From NCBI RefSeq assembly GCF_001552155.1, contig NZ_BCQQ01000027.1, forward strand, positions 1 through 63,640: a stretch of 63,640 nt of DNA. The letters run 5' to 3'. Of this stretch, positions 1 through 8,024 are shown piece by piece (positions within the stretch are counted from its first letter, which is position 1; every line of letters begins with the position of its first letter). Source of the DNA: Actinomadura formosensis NBRC 14204 (GTDB lineage Bacteria > Actinomycetota > Actinomycetes > Streptosporangiales > Streptosporangiaceae). The translations under genes and the position numbers were made by a program. Below the pieces are notes generated by a model that did not search any database, was not told the DNA's origin, and worked only from the letters and a program-made list of their open reading frames with translations.

Positions 1-37
1 GTGTGGGTGGGCGGGAGTGGGGTGGGCGGGAATGACT

Positions 38-65
38 AAGGCCCCGCCGGGGGTGGCGGGGCCTT
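38..65. terminator. Intrinsic terminator after the bldG operon
   Basis: An 11-bp perfect stem (AAGGCCCCGCC / GGCGGGGCCTT) with a 6-base loop lies 26 bp past the stop of the leftward anti-sigma-like gene. It is placed to end that transcript, and the symmetric A/T flanks would let it work in both directions. Confidence 0.75.
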
Positions 66-90
66 TGGTCGTGTCGGGGCGGGCGGGCGG

Positions 91-531
91 CTAGATCGTC
101 GCCTCGGCCTCGGCGGGCCAGCTCATCCGTATCTGGACCCCCTTGGGCGTGGCGGCGATGTCCACATCGTCGGCGAGCCCGGCGATGACCGCCAGCCCCA
201 GCTCCGCCGTACCCTCGCCCAGGCCGTACTCGAGCTCGTCCGCGTCCAGGGCCGTCGGGAGGTCACCCGGAGTGCCGTCGCCGGGCACGGTGTCGCTGAC
301 GGTCACCTCGAAGCGGCGGTCGGCGCCACTGAGCTCAAGGCGGACGGGCTCGTCCGGGCAGTGCCGGCGATGCGCCTCCACGGCACGCGAGCACGCCTCA
401 CCGACCGCGAGCCGGACCTCGTCCAGCAGCGGCTCGGCGACGCCGCTGCGGCGGGCAACGGCGGTCACGATCAGGCGTGCGGTCCGGACGTGGACGGGCA
501 GCGCACTGAAGGACAGTTCAACGGTCGCCAT
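91..531 (-). CDS. Anti-sigma regulatory protein, HATPase (RsbW-like)
   Basis: A 146-residue single-domain protein of the GHKL/HATPase_c_2 class, lying 16 bp downstream of bldG, as the anti-sigma gene next to bldG does in Streptomyces (SCO3548). The role expected from that family is to bind a sigma factor and be countered by the anti-anti-sigma protein BldG. The N-box region (residues about 43-54) reads VGEACSRAVEAH; the conserved Asn that holds Mg-ATP in RsbW/SpoIIAB kinases is not at its usual place. The later glycine motif is recognisable as YGLGEGTAELGL. Kinase activity is therefore uncertain, and it may act as a binding protein only. ATG start. Confidence 0.85.
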   Translation of the reverse strand: MATVELSFSALPVHVRTARLIVTAVARRSGVAEPLLDEVRLAVGEACSRAVEAHRRHCPDEPVRLELSGADRRFEVTVSDTVPGDGTPGDLPTALDADELEYGLGEGTAELGLAVIAGLADDVDIAATPKGVQIRMSWPAEAEATI

Positions 532-547
532 CTCAGCTACAGGCCGC

Positions 548-901
548 CTACTTGGCGCCCTTGCGCTTCTCCTCGGCCTCGGCGATCGAGGTGTGGATGC
601 CGAAGACCTTGGTCAGCCCCGTGATCCGGAAGATCTTGAGGATGCGCTCCTGGGTGCACACCAGTTCCAGCGAGCCGTCGTGCGCGCGCACCCGCTTCAA
701 CCCGCCGACGAGGACGCCGAGGCCGGTGGAGTCGAGGAACTCCACCTTCTCCATGTCCACGAGCAGGTGGAACTTGCCCTTGTTGACCAGGTCGATGAGC
801 TTCTCGCGAAGCTTCGGCGCCGTGTAGACGTCGATCTCGCCCTCCACGTTGATGACGGTGAGGCCATCGTCGGTGGTGTAGTCGTTCACCTTCAGGTCCA
901 C
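548..901 (-). CDS. bldG: Anti-sigma factor antagonist, STAS domain (BldG)
   Basis: A 117-residue STAS protein covering the whole domain. The phosphorylation loop [10 protein letters not shown] (around residues 57-66) carries the Ser that the partner kinase modifies in SpoIIAA/RsbV/BldG proteins. The start is GTG, with GGAGG five bases upstream. It is co-transcribed with the downstream HATPase gene and divergent from the helicase gene, the same arrangement as SCO3548-SCO3550 in S. coelicolor, which supports the bldG name. In Streptomyces BldG is needed for aerial growth and antibiotic production; here the role is inferred by orthology. The 248-bp divergent gap to the helicase must hold its promoters, but I see no clear consensus boxes. 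Confidence 0.92.
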   Translation of the reverse strand: MDLKVNDYTTDDGLTVINVEGEIDVYTAPKLREKLIDLVNKGKFHLLVDMEKVEFLDSTGLGVLVGGLKRVRAHDGSLELVCTQERILKIFRITGLTKVFGIHTSIAEAEEKRKGAK

Positions 902-1149
902 AGATCCTCCACGCGCCGTGCAGCACTATCCGATCCCGATGTCCGGGCCACCGGACGGTGACCGACCATCGAGACTTCGCCGTGATTCAACCACGCTCCG
1001 GCGTCGTGTACGCAGGTAATCGCCCACTCGGGCGAAAGTTCGCGCCATCCCGTCTGACCTGCTGATCTACCGGCCAGGGCAGGGGGTACGGGCCCTCCGG
1101 CGCCGGGGCGTTCCCGTAGTTTTGCCCAGGCTGGCAAACTGAAAACCTG

Positions 1150-3456
1150 ATGGGCGCCCAAAGATCTTCAACTCCGCTGGACCGGCTCCTCGCCGACCCC
1201 GCACGGCGCGATCGCATCACCCATGTGGAGAGCGTTCCCGCACGTCAGGGCCGCCGGGCCGGGTGGCCGTCCTGGGCACCGCCGGTACTGGTCGAGCGGC
1301 TCACCGCGGCGGGCATCCAGGCCCCCTGGGAGCATCAGGCCGTCGCCGCCGACCACGCCCATGCCGGACGTTCTGTGATCATCGCCACAGGGACCGCGTC
1401 CGGTAAATCGCTGGCCTACCTGCTGCCTTGCATCGAGGCGATCTATGCGGGTGAGGAGAACCCGCGCCAGGAGGGGACGATCCTCTACCTGTCGCCGACC
1501 AAGGCGCTCGCCGCCGACCAGCTCCGCGCGCTCCGCTCCCTGCGCCTCACCCGGGTGCGGGCGGCGACCTACGACGGCGACACGCCGTGGGACGAGCGGA
1601 CGTGGGTCCGGCAGCACGCGAACTATGTGCTGACCAATCCGGACATGCTGCATCGGTCGATGCTGCCCGGACATGCCCGCTGGTCCTCCTTCCTGCGCCG
1701 CCTCCGGTACGTGGTCATCGACGAGGCCCACGGATACCGGGGCGTCTTCGGGTCCCACGTCGCGCAGGTTCTGCGCCGCCTGCGCCGGCTGTGCGGGCGG
1801 TACCACTCCTCGCCGGTGTTCATCCTCGCATCGGCGACCACGTCCGAGCCCGCGTCCACCGCGTCCCGCCTCACCGGGCTGGACGTGGTCGCGGTCGACG
1901 ACGACGCCTCGCCGCGCGGGCCCGCCACGTTCGCGCTGTGGGAGCCGCCGTTGACGGAGCTGCGCGGCGAGCGAGGCGCCCCTGTTCGCCGTGCCGCCAC
2001 GGCCGAGGCAGGTGACCTTCTGGCCGACCTCGTTACGGAGGGCGTCCAGACACTCGCATTCGTCCGTTCCAGGCGCGGGGCAGAGTCGGTGGCGCTCAGC
2101 GCCAAGCGCGCGCTGCACGAGGTCGCCCCGCCCTTGGCCGACCAGGTCGCCGCCTACCGCGCCGGTTATCTGCCCGAGGAACGGCGTGCTCTGGAGGAGG
2201 CCCTGCGCTCCCGCTCGATCGTCGGGCTCGCCAGCACCAACGCGCTGGAACTCGGCGTGGACGTCTCCGGGCTCGACGCCGTCCTCGTCTGCGGCTGGCC
2301 CGGCACCCGCGCGTCCCTCTGGCAGCAGGCCGGACGCGCCGGACGATCCGGACAGGCCGCGCTCTCCGTTCTCGTGGCCCGGGACGATCCGCTCGACACG
2401 TTCCTCGTCCACCATCCCGAGGCGATCTTCGGGACACCGGTCGAGGCGACCGTCCTCGACCCCGACAACCCGTACGTCCTGGAACCGCACCTGTGCTGCG
2501 CCGCGTCCGAAATGCCGCTCACCGAGGACGATCTGCCGCTGTTCGGCCCGGAGACCGCCGGCCTGCTGCCCGACCTCGTCCGCCGCGGCATGCTCCGCCG
2601 CCGCCCCGCCGGCTGGTACTGGACGCGCCGCGACAAGGCCATCGACCTGGCCGATATCCGCGGAGCGGGCGGCGAACCCGTCCAGGTGGTGGAAACGCCG
2701 ACCGGGCGCCTGCTCGGCACGGTGGACGAACCGTCCGCGCACACCACCGTCCACGAGGGTGCCGTCTACATCCACCAGGGCGAGTCCTACATCGTCCAGA
2801 CACTCGACCTGGACGATTCGGTCGCGCTCGTAGAAGCGGCCGACCCCGACTACTCGACGACCGCCCGCGATGTGACCGACATCAGCATCGTCGAACGGCT
2901 CCGCTCGATCTCCTGGGGTGAGGCCACGCTCTGCTTCGGAACCGTCGACGTGACCCGGCAGGTGGTCGCGTACCAGATGCGCCGCCTGCACACCGGTGAG
3001 ATGCTCGGCGAGAAGCCCCTGGACCTGCCGCCCCGCACGCTCCGCACCCGCGCCGTCTGGTGGACGCTCTCCGAAGGCCAGATCGCCGCCCTGGACGACC
3101 TGGACCTGGCCGGCGCCGCCCACGCCGCCGAACACGCCTCGATCGGCCTGCTCCCGCTGTTCGCCACATGCGACCGCTGGGACATCGGGGGCGTGTCCAC
3201 GGCGGTCCACCCTGACACCGGGCTCCTCACCGTCTTCGTGTACGACGGCCATGAGGGCGGCGCGGGATTCGCCGAACGCGGCTACGCGGACGCCTCCTCC
3301 TGGCTCCGCGCGACACGCGACGCCATCGCGTCCTGCGAGTGCGACTCGGGCTGCCCGTCCTGCATCCAGTCCCCCAAGTGCGGCAACGGCAACGACCCCC
3401 TGGACAAGGCGGGCGCATTGAAACTCCTGGCCGTCCTCCTGGACCGGGCCCCCTGA
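1150..3456 (+). CDS. DEAD/DEAH-box helicase with C-terminal DUF1998 Zn domain
   Basis: A 768-residue superfamily 2 helicase. Walker A GTASGKS is at residues 81-87, followed by the DEAH motif (VVIDEAH, about residue 190), the ASAT motif III, and a C-terminal helicase half with the QQAGRAGRSGQ motif VI. The last 45 residues hold four cysteines in the CxCDSGCPSC...C pattern of DUF1998. This architecture matches the YprA/MrfA family, whose Bacillus member works in mitomycin C repair, and corresponds by position to Rv3649 and SCO3550. It probably acts as a cytosolic DNA repair helicase. It is divergent from bldG; the ATG start follows a short leader without a strong ribosome binding site. Confidence 0.9.
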   Translation: MGAQRSSTPLDRLLADPARRDRITHVESVPARQGRRAGWPSWAPPVLVERLTAAGIQAPWEHQAVAADHAHAGRSVIIATGTASGKSLAYLLPCIEAIYAGEENPRQEGTILYLSPTKALAADQLRALRSLRLTRVRAATYDGDTPWDERTWVRQHANYVLTNPDMLHRSMLPGHARWSSFLRRLRYVVIDEAHGYRGVFGSHVAQVLRRLRRLCGRYHSSPVFILASATTSEPASTASRLTGLDVVAVDDDASPRGPATFALWEPPLTELRGERGAPVRRAATAEAGDLLADLVTEGVQTLAFVRSRRGAESVALSAKRALHEVAPPLADQVAAYRAGYLPEERRALEEALRSRSIVGLASTNALELGVDVSGLDAVLVCGWPGTRASLWQQAGRAGRSGQAALSVLVARDDPLDTFLVHHPEAIFGTPVEATVLDPDNPYVLEPHLCCAASEMPLTEDDLPLFGPETAGLLPDLVRRGMLRRRPAGWYWTRRDKAIDLADIRGAGGEPVQVVETPTGRLLGTVDEPSAHTTVHEGAVYIHQGESYIVQTLDLDDSVALVEAADPDYSTTARDVTDISIVERLRSISWGEATLCFGTVDVTRQVVAYQMRRLHTGEMLGEKPLDLPPRTLRTRAVWWTLSEGQIAALDDLDLAGAAHAAEHASIGLLPLFATCDRWDIGGVSTAVHPDTGLLTVFVYDGHEGGAGFAERGYADASSWLRATRDAIASCECDSGCPSCIQSPKCGNGNDPLDKAGALKLLAVLLDRAP

Positions 3457-3469
3457 GACCGCCCGTCCG

Positions 3470-3841
3470 TCAGTTCGGGGCGACGCGCTGGGCCGGCACC
3501 GGGGGCTGGTCGTCCATGCCGCGCCGCGCCTGGGCGAGCGCCTGCTGCAGCCTCCGCCGCTCCATCTCCAGCGTCTGCAGGGACTCCTCGTGCTCGTCCC
3601 GCAGGTCCCGCAGCTCACGCCGCACGTTCATCGCCCGCCTGAAGCCGAGCGCCGCGACCATCACCCCGGACATGAACACGACCGCGACCACGGCCCCGGC
3701 CATGAAGACGTGCCACTGCTGCGTGATCCCCGGAATCTGCTCACCGAACATGGACATCTGGACGTCGCCGGTGTTGTCCAGCACCACGGCGACACCGGCC
3801 ACGGCGGCGGCGAGCGCCACGATCAGGCCCAGGAAGATCAT
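3470..3841 (-). CDS. Small membrane protein with coiled-coil tail (LapA-like)
   Basis: A 123-residue protein with a hydrophobic helix at residues 2-20, a second at about 47-67 and then a highly charged, Leu/Glu/Arg-rich coiled coil (about 70-110). Two membrane helices followed by a cytosolic coil is the layout of LapA/DUF1049 proteins, but I see no sequence motif that proves membership. It converges on the helicase gene, with only 13 bp between the stops, and follows the secreted protein gene on the same strand. The function is unknown, presumably envelope-associated. Confidence 0.7.
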   Translation of the reverse strand: MIFLGLIVALAAAVAGVAVVLDNTGDVQMSMFGEQIPGITQQWHVFMAGAVVAVVFMSGVMVAALGFRRAMNVRRELRDLRDEHEESLQTLEMERRRLQQALAQARRGMDDQPPVPAQRVAPN

Positions 3842-4014
3842 GCGGGGGTCTCCTCTCCATCAGGCCCTGCGGGGGACAGGACCGAGGTCTCGGACGACAG
3901 GGACGCATTCCCGGACGATCCGGGCGTTCCGACTGGCAAGGCAGCCTAGACCCTGCCCAAACCCCCTCGCCACCGTCCCGCCCAAGCCGACACGGCGAGG
4001 TCACCCCCGCGGGG

Positions 4015-5295
4015 TTACTTGCGGCGATGGCCGCGCTTGCGCCCTTCGGCCGAAGCGGACTTGGCCGAGGGAGGCTTGGCCAGCCGGACGTTCACGCCGC
4101 CGGAGCCCTTGCCGAGGGTCGCGGGACGGCGGCCCGCCTTCGGCTTGGTGGAGGCGTTGCGCGGCGGCACACCGGGCCTTGCCGGCTTGGCGCGCTTGCC
4201 GGAGATGACGGCGGACATGACCGGCGCCGTCTTGGCGCGGGCCTCGGCACGCGCGATCTGTTCGCGCGCCTTGCTCACCCGCTTGCGGCCGGTACCACTG
4301 CGCGCCGCACGGGCCGCCATGCCGGTGTTGCTCGTGCCCGCCTGGGCGACGCGCAGCCGGCGCGTCCAGGTGCCGAGGTGCGCGGCGACGATCAGGAGGA
4401 CCAGCGCGATGCCCACGCTCTTGCCCCACTGGAGCCTGTCGGTCGCCGCGACGTCCTGCGCCTTCGGCGAGTCGGTGGCGATCTGTGGCGCCGGGTAGGT
4501 GAAGCCGGGCGTCGCACCGTCCGGCTGGACGGACGGGAGCGTCACCGGCGACTCGTTGTTGAACGGCGTCAGCGGCGTCCCCGCCCTGGGCACGCTGGAG
4601 TTCGAGGGGAGGGACGGAACCGTGCCGCCGGGCAGCGCCCCGGACCCGCCGCCCACCGTGGCGGTCGCCGAGGAGGCGCCGGAGTACAGCGACCCGCCCG
4701 TCCCGGTGGAACGCCTCGCCCGGACGCCCACGGAGACCGTGCCGCTCGACCGGGTCAGCGCCAGGGTGGTGGAGCAACTCGTCCCCTGGCACAGGGAACC
4801 CAGGGAGCCGGACTTGGACTTCACACCGGACCCCGAGAGCGCGTAGCCGATGAGGTCGTCTTCCATGCCGCGGTTCCATTTCACGACGAGCCTGCGGCCG
4901 GACACGTCCGCGGACACGCCGGTGGGGGCGGCAGGGGCGATCCGCACGGTGACGGTGTTGGAGTCGTAGACGCCGCCGGTCTGCTTGCCCTTCAGGTAGA
5001 CCTTGTAGCGGCCGTTCTGAGTGATCGGGAAGGTCCCGGACATGTCCCCGGAGAAGCCCTTCTCCGCGAGGAAGATGTCACCGATCCCCGGGCCGGCCAC
5101 CCGCAACTGCATCGTGATCGCGAAGTCGAAGTGGGCCTTGGCGGTCAGCTGGGATCCGCTCGTGATGACCGCGCCGTCCGCCGGGGTGATGACGCTCGTC
5201 GTCGCGGCCCGCGCGGGCATGGCGCCGAGTACCGGGAAGCTCATCGCAAGGGGCGCCGCGAGCACGACCGCACCGATCCTGCGAATGATGGTCAC
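4015..5295 (-). CDS. Secreted, C-terminally anchored surface protein
   Basis: A 426-residue exported protein. Residues 1-30 form a Sec signal peptide with an ARAA-type cleavage site. The mature part is beta-rich, with two Ig/fibronectin-like stretches (about 35-120 and 130-220; the second contains PTGVSADVSGRRLVVKWN, typical of Fn3 strand patterns). A Pro/Ser/Thr-rich linker follows, then a membrane helix (about 295-312) and a very basic, Lys/Arg/Pro-rich cytoplasmic tail. The architecture suggests a cell-surface protein held in the membrane, with a tail that could bind acidic partners. I do not recognise a named family. The start is GTG with GGAGG upstream; this ribosome binding site lies in a small hairpin. 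Confidence 0.8.
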   Translation of the reverse strand: MTIIRRIGAVVLAAPLAMSFPVLGAMPARAATTSVITPADGAVITSGSQLTAKAHFDFAITMQLRVAGPGIGDIFLAEKGFSGDMSGTFPITQNGRYKVYLKGKQTGGVYDSNTVTVRIAPAAPTGVSADVSGRRLVVKWNRGMEDDLIGYALSGSGVKSKSGSLGSLCQGTSCSTTLALTRSSGTVSVGVRARRSTGTGGSLYSGASSATATVGGGSGALPGGTVPSLPSNSSVPRAGTPLTPFNNESPVTLPSVQPDGATPGFTYPAPQIATDSPKAQDVAATDRLQWGKSVGIALVLLIVAAHLGTWTRRLRVAQAGTSNTGMAARAARSGTGRKRVSKAREQIARAEARAKTAPVMSAVISGKRAKPARPGVPPRNASTKPKAGRRPATLGKGSGGVNVRLAKPPSAKSASAEGRKRGHRRK

Positions 5296-5298
5296 CTA

Positions 5299-5332
5299 AT
5301 CCTCCGAAGGATGTCCTGGCCTTCAGGCCAGG
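5299..5332 (-). promoter_or_regulatory. Double hairpin over the ribosome binding site of the surface-protein gene
   Basis: On the minus strand a 7-bp stem (CCTGGCC/GGCCAGG, TGAA loop) is followed at once by a 5-bp stem with a TCGG tetraloop (ATCCT/AGGAT). The second stem contains the GGAGG that precedes the GTG start at 5295. The pairing is visible in the sequence; a role in translational control is inference. Confidence 0.4.
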
Positions 5333-5561
5333 GAGGAATTCGGACTCCGCCAGGAGCGGCCCGGCGCAGTGTCCTGCTCGTCCCGTCCCGCCAGGGGCCT
5401 CGCGGGGCTGCACACCGCGTCCGGTGATAACCGTGGGCTTACGGCAGCGTAACGCACCCTCGGGTGGCAGAAGTCACAGGACGATGACAAAGCGCAACGT
5501 GTCGGCATCCTCCGCGACCCCTTCCACTCTATTGACACTCAGTGCAACGAGCCGTGCCGCG

Positions 5562-5954
5562 TCAGGTTACGCCGTCTCGTCCCACAGGACCAGCCCTGGC
5601 CCGGGAAACAACCCGCAGGCCCGCGCCCCCCATCGGCACCTTCAGGGGGACGATCACCGAGACATCGACGACGTCTCCGCTCACCCGGCAGCGCGACAAC
5701 CGGGCACCCGACTCGGCCGCGACGCCCCTCGCCCGCTCGCACGCGGCCCCCTCGCCCTCGGCCACCCGCGCCGCGCCCGCCAAGGCCGCCATGTCGGCCG
5801 CCGCGTCACCCCGGTGCCTCGCCCCCCGCACCCCGCCGACCACGATCGCCGCCACACCGACCACCCACACGACGGCCGCGAACGCCACCACCCAAACCGT
5901 CCCCGACCCCCGATCCCCCCTGACCGCCCCCCACACCTTCACCAGCCCCTCCAT
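5562..5954 (-). CDS. TadG/TadE-like pilus assembly protein (Rv3654c family)
   Basis: A 130-residue protein starting with a short basic segment and GDRGSGTVWVVAF, followed by a single membrane helix (about 18-40). This is the class III signal/TadE-like start of minor pilins and of Rv3654c-type proteins. The rest is a small extracytoplasmic domain with two Cys (about 78 and 94) that could form a disulphide. It is the last gene of the leftward tad operon. Actinobacterial Rv3654c-type proteins sit in this position after TadE. The start ATG directly abuts the stop of a short ORF. Its role in Flp pilus assembly or secretion is inferred from family and position. Confidence 0.8.
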   Translation of the reverse strand: MEGLVKVWGAVRGDRGSGTVWVVAFAAVVWVVGVAAIVVGGVRGARHRGDAAADMAALAGAARVAEGEGAACERARGVAAESGARLSRCRVSGDVVDVSVIVPLKVPMGGAGLRVVSRARAGPVGRDGVT

Positions 5955-6140
5955 TCACTCAAAACCAGCCTCACCTGCACTGTCGTCCTGATGTGGCGCA
6001 TCACCCCCGCACGGACGCCGATCGGATTCAGCCGTACCGGGGTGGACGCCGGGCTCCGTATGCCGCGTATCACCTCTTTGTGGACGGCCGGGCCACCCAT
6101 GGGTGAGCCAATGAGCGCCGAGCAGCTCGCGACACATCAC
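5955..6140 (-). CDS. Possible 61-residue ORF between tadE and the tadG-like gene
   Basis: The GTG start overlaps the tadE stop (GTGA), with AAGGAGG before it, and the stop directly precedes the ATG of the next gene. Both ends therefore look translationally coupled. Against it, the protein (His/Gly/Pro-rich, no hydrophobic or structured segment) resembles no family I know. The stretch also contains an imperfect second copy of the tadE-stop/RBS sequence, so it may simply be DNA made by a local duplication and kept open by chance. Confidence 0.3.
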   Translation of the reverse strand: MMCRELLGAHWLTHGWPGRPQRGDTRHTEPGVHPGTAESDRRPCGGDAPHQDDSAGEAGFE

Positions 6141-6155
6141 CTCCTTGTGGACGGC
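6069..6155. repeat. Direct repeat of the tadE stop/RBS segment
   Basis: The 20-mer ATCACCTC[C/T]TTGTGGACGGC (plus strand) occurs at 6136-6155 and again at 6069-6088, one base different and 67 bp apart. The first copy is the tadE stop codon plus the downstream ribosome binding site; the second lies in the following spacer. A short tandem duplication is the simplest explanation. Confidence 0.6.
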
Positions 6156-6508
6156 TTGTCGGGTCCGGCGGCGCCGGGAGGAACGCCGGGTTCCGTTGCG
6201 GCTGCTACGTGGGCGTGGACGGTCAGGGGTGGGAGGCCGGACGCCGCGGGCGGTTCGACCGGGGCGGAGACGTCCACATGGACGGTGGCCTCATCGCGGC
6301 GGACCCGCACGGTCGCCTCCTTCGGGACGGCCCTCACCACGAGATCGCGTACAGCAGTGAGGGACTCACCCCGGGCGGCGGCGCGCGCCCCGGTTCGGGC
6401 CGCGTCCGTACAGGTGAGCTGGACGGACACGGCCACCAGTGCCCACAGCGCGACCGCGGTGATCAGTACCAGGGCGGGGAGTGCCACGGCGATCTCCGCC
6501 GTGGCCAT
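6137..6508 (-). CDS. tadE: TadE-like minor pilin
   Basis: A 123-residue protein beginning MATAEIAVALPALVLITAV. The Glu at position 5 of the hydrophobic stretch and the small residue before it are hallmarks of the TadE/class III prepilin signal, cut by a TadV/CpaA-type peptidase. One membrane helix (about 4-30) is followed by a small exported domain. The ATG at 6508 was chosen because it starts the conserved motif and lies 11 bp after the flp stop; an upstream start inside flp is possible, since the frame stays open. It belongs to the tad operon and is expected to act in Flp pilus biogenesis. Confidence 0.82.
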   Translation of the reverse strand: MATAEIAVALPALVLITAVALWALVAVSVQLTCTDAARTGARAAARGESLTAVRDLVVRAVPKEATVRVRRDEATVHVDVSAPVEPPAASGLPPLTVHAHVAAATEPGVPPGAAGPDKPSTRR

Positions 6509-6519
6509 CCCGCGATCGC

Positions 6520-6714
6520 TCAGCCCGCGAGCCTGAGTGCCTTCTCGATGATCTGTAAGAGCAGCGACTTCACCTGCGAACTGGTCACGATCTTGAACAG
6601 CAGGCCGGCGAAGGCCGCCGCCGCGATGGTTCCGACCGCGTACTCGGCGGTGGACATCCCCCGATCCCTGCACGCCCCGGACCATCGCCGCACCACCATC
6701 TTCATCGCCCGCAT
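6520..6714 (-). CDS. flp: Flp-type pilin, DUF4244 family
   Basis: A 64-residue protein: a basic leader of about 19 residues, then GMSTAEYAVGTIAAAAFAGL. This has the Gly-(X)n-Glu/Tyr-Ala signature of actinobacterial Flp pilins (DUF4244, as in Rv3656c) ahead of the polymerising helix. The start at 6714 is supported by GGAAGGAG eight bases upstream. This is the only intact flp here; a dead copy lies at 10,219-10,285. It heads the distal part of the tad operon, now separated from tadC by about 3.4 kb of inserted genes, so it probably needs its own promoter in the DNA to its right. Confidence 0.85.
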   Translation of the reverse strand: MRAMKMVVRRWSGACRDRGMSTAEYAVGTIAAAAFAGLLFKIVTSSQVKSLLLQIIEKALRLAG

Positions 6715-6795
6715 GGGGCTCCTTCCGCTCGTGGTTCCCCTCAAGGCTGCCGACCCGAGAAGCACCCCGGCACCCGAACCCGCTTCTGTGGAAAA
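6650..6795. repeat. Copy A of the duplicated flp leader and 5' end
   Basis: This stretch, covering the intact flp start, its ribosome binding site and about 80 bp of leader, is repeated in the same orientation at about 10,219-10,371. The core around the start codon is nearly identical, and overall identity by eye is roughly four bases in five. The two copies flank the block of non-tad genes. Confidence 0.75.
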
Positions 6796-7075
6796 CGGAA
6801 TCGCCACCACGGCACCAGCCGAACTCCCTCGGCAGCCGCCCCCCACGTGGTGGCCTAACGGCCATTCCGTCGGCCCTGCCCTTGCTCCAGCGGACAGGGG
6901 GCCGCGGTTCCCGCAACCCGCAGCCCCGGGTCGCTTACGCGCTTAGCCCTCGCCCCGCTCCACCATCAGCAGGTCGCCGCGCGGGGCACGGCCGCCGGCC
7001 GATCAGCATGGCGCCACGGTCACTGCAGGTCAGCGGGCACACGGTCCGAGGCAGGAACGGCCCGGTGGTCGCCGC
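6796..7075. other. Intergenic DNA upstream of flp, no gene seen
   Basis: GC-rich, non-coding-looking DNA between the acetyltransferase stop and the flp leader. It is the left junction of the inserted block. A promoter serving flp-tadE-tadG must lie here or in the leader, but no clear -10/-35 pair is visible. Confidence 0.4.
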
Positions 7076-7630
7076 TCAGAAGCCCGGAAACCGCTCGGAA
7101 GCCTGATGACACCAGGTGTAGAGGCTGTAGCTGCGGGCTTGGGTCGTGACCACTTCTGGAAGCCTGTCAGTGAGGGCGAACCCTGCCGCCTCAGCCACGG
7201 CAATGCTGGGGTGATTATCCAGCTCGATCTCCAACAGCACTTGAGGCAGCCCCAACGTCTGATGCGCGTATTCAGTCATCAGCAGGAGGGCACGCGTTGC
7301 CAGGCGTTGGCCTCGGTGTGCAGCTCCCACGATGTAGCTGATACCGCCGGTAGAGAGGTTGATGCGCACTTCGCCCTTGGGGTCGCCGCCTTGGGTGATC
7401 GCCAACTGGAGGTGCCGTCCGGTCGTGTGGTGCAGCCGGGCTTGATCAAGGTATTCACGGGCGGCACGCAGAGTGAAGGGCGAGGCGAGGGGGGTTCGGA
7501 ACGCCACTTGCGGATCGTCGAACAGCTCCACCATGACCGGCAGGTCGTCATCCCTCCATGCCCGCAGCACCAGGTCATGCCCCGTGATCCGGAGAGAGCG
7601 CCAGTCGTTGAGCGCCCTTTGATCTTCCAC
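7076..7630 (-). CDS. GNAT family N-acetyltransferase
   Basis: A 184-residue protein of the RimJ/RimL-like GNAT class. The N-terminal part reads LVLRAWRDDDLPVMVELFDDP, the acetyl-CoA loop is AHRGQRLATRALLLMTEY (about residues 103-120, a variant of the Q/RxxGxG/A motif), and the C-terminal ELDNHPSIAVAEAAGF is the typical GNAT strand-helix with NxxSxxxxexxGF. The substrate cannot be told; small molecules or protein N-termini are both usual. It is the last gene of the leftward half of the block inserted in the tad locus and is separated from the next gene by about 390 bp. Confidence 0.85.
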   Translation of the reverse strand: MEDQRALNDWRSLRITGHDLVLRAWRDDDLPVMVELFDDPQVAFRTPLASPFTLRAAREYLDQARLHHTTGRHLQLAITQGGDPKGEVRINLSTGGISYIVGAAHRGQRLATRALLLMTEYAHQTLGLPQVLLEIELDNHPSIAVAEAAGFALTDRLPEVVTTQARSYSLYTWCHQASERFPGF

Positions 7631-8024
7631 GTGGTCATTCTGGCAGCCTTCTGCGGCCTGATACCGTCCGCGCCCGCCTACCGCACGCAGTCATCGGTGG
7701 CCGTGGAAAGTGCCCATGCTGATGATTTGGTTCCCAACCAACAGTGATGACGGTCCTGGCGGCATCCCCGGTAGGCGTGCCTCTCCCACCAACTGACGTC
7801 CTTGAACCGTCCTCTCGTCGGGGATGTCGCTACGCACACGGCCGACACTCCGGCCGGACGGCTCAGCACCGCCGTGTCATGGCCCATGCACGTCCGCCAG
7901 TCCAGCACGATCCCCCACCGGCCGACCATCCGGTGCGCCCCTCGGCGGGGGTCGGGTTCAGCCGAGGGACGCACGCTTTTGGCGAGGTGATTAGAGCGGG
8001 ATCACTTAACCCAGCTGACACCGC
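7631..8024. other. Intergenic stretch, no gene supported
   Basis: 394 bases between two leftward genes. Short frames cross it on both strands, but none has a recognisable protein, a good ribosome binding site or biased codon use. I see no strong hairpin either. It presumably holds the acetyltransferase promoter. Confidence 0.4.

Noticed and set aside
1168..3618. Long minus-strand frame opposite the helicase
   Set aside because: Antisense shadow caused by high third-position GC; no motif, no ribosome binding site.
7678..7974. 98-codon minus-strand frame in the acetyltransferase/MerR gap
   Set aside because: No recognisable protein, no good start site and no codon bias.
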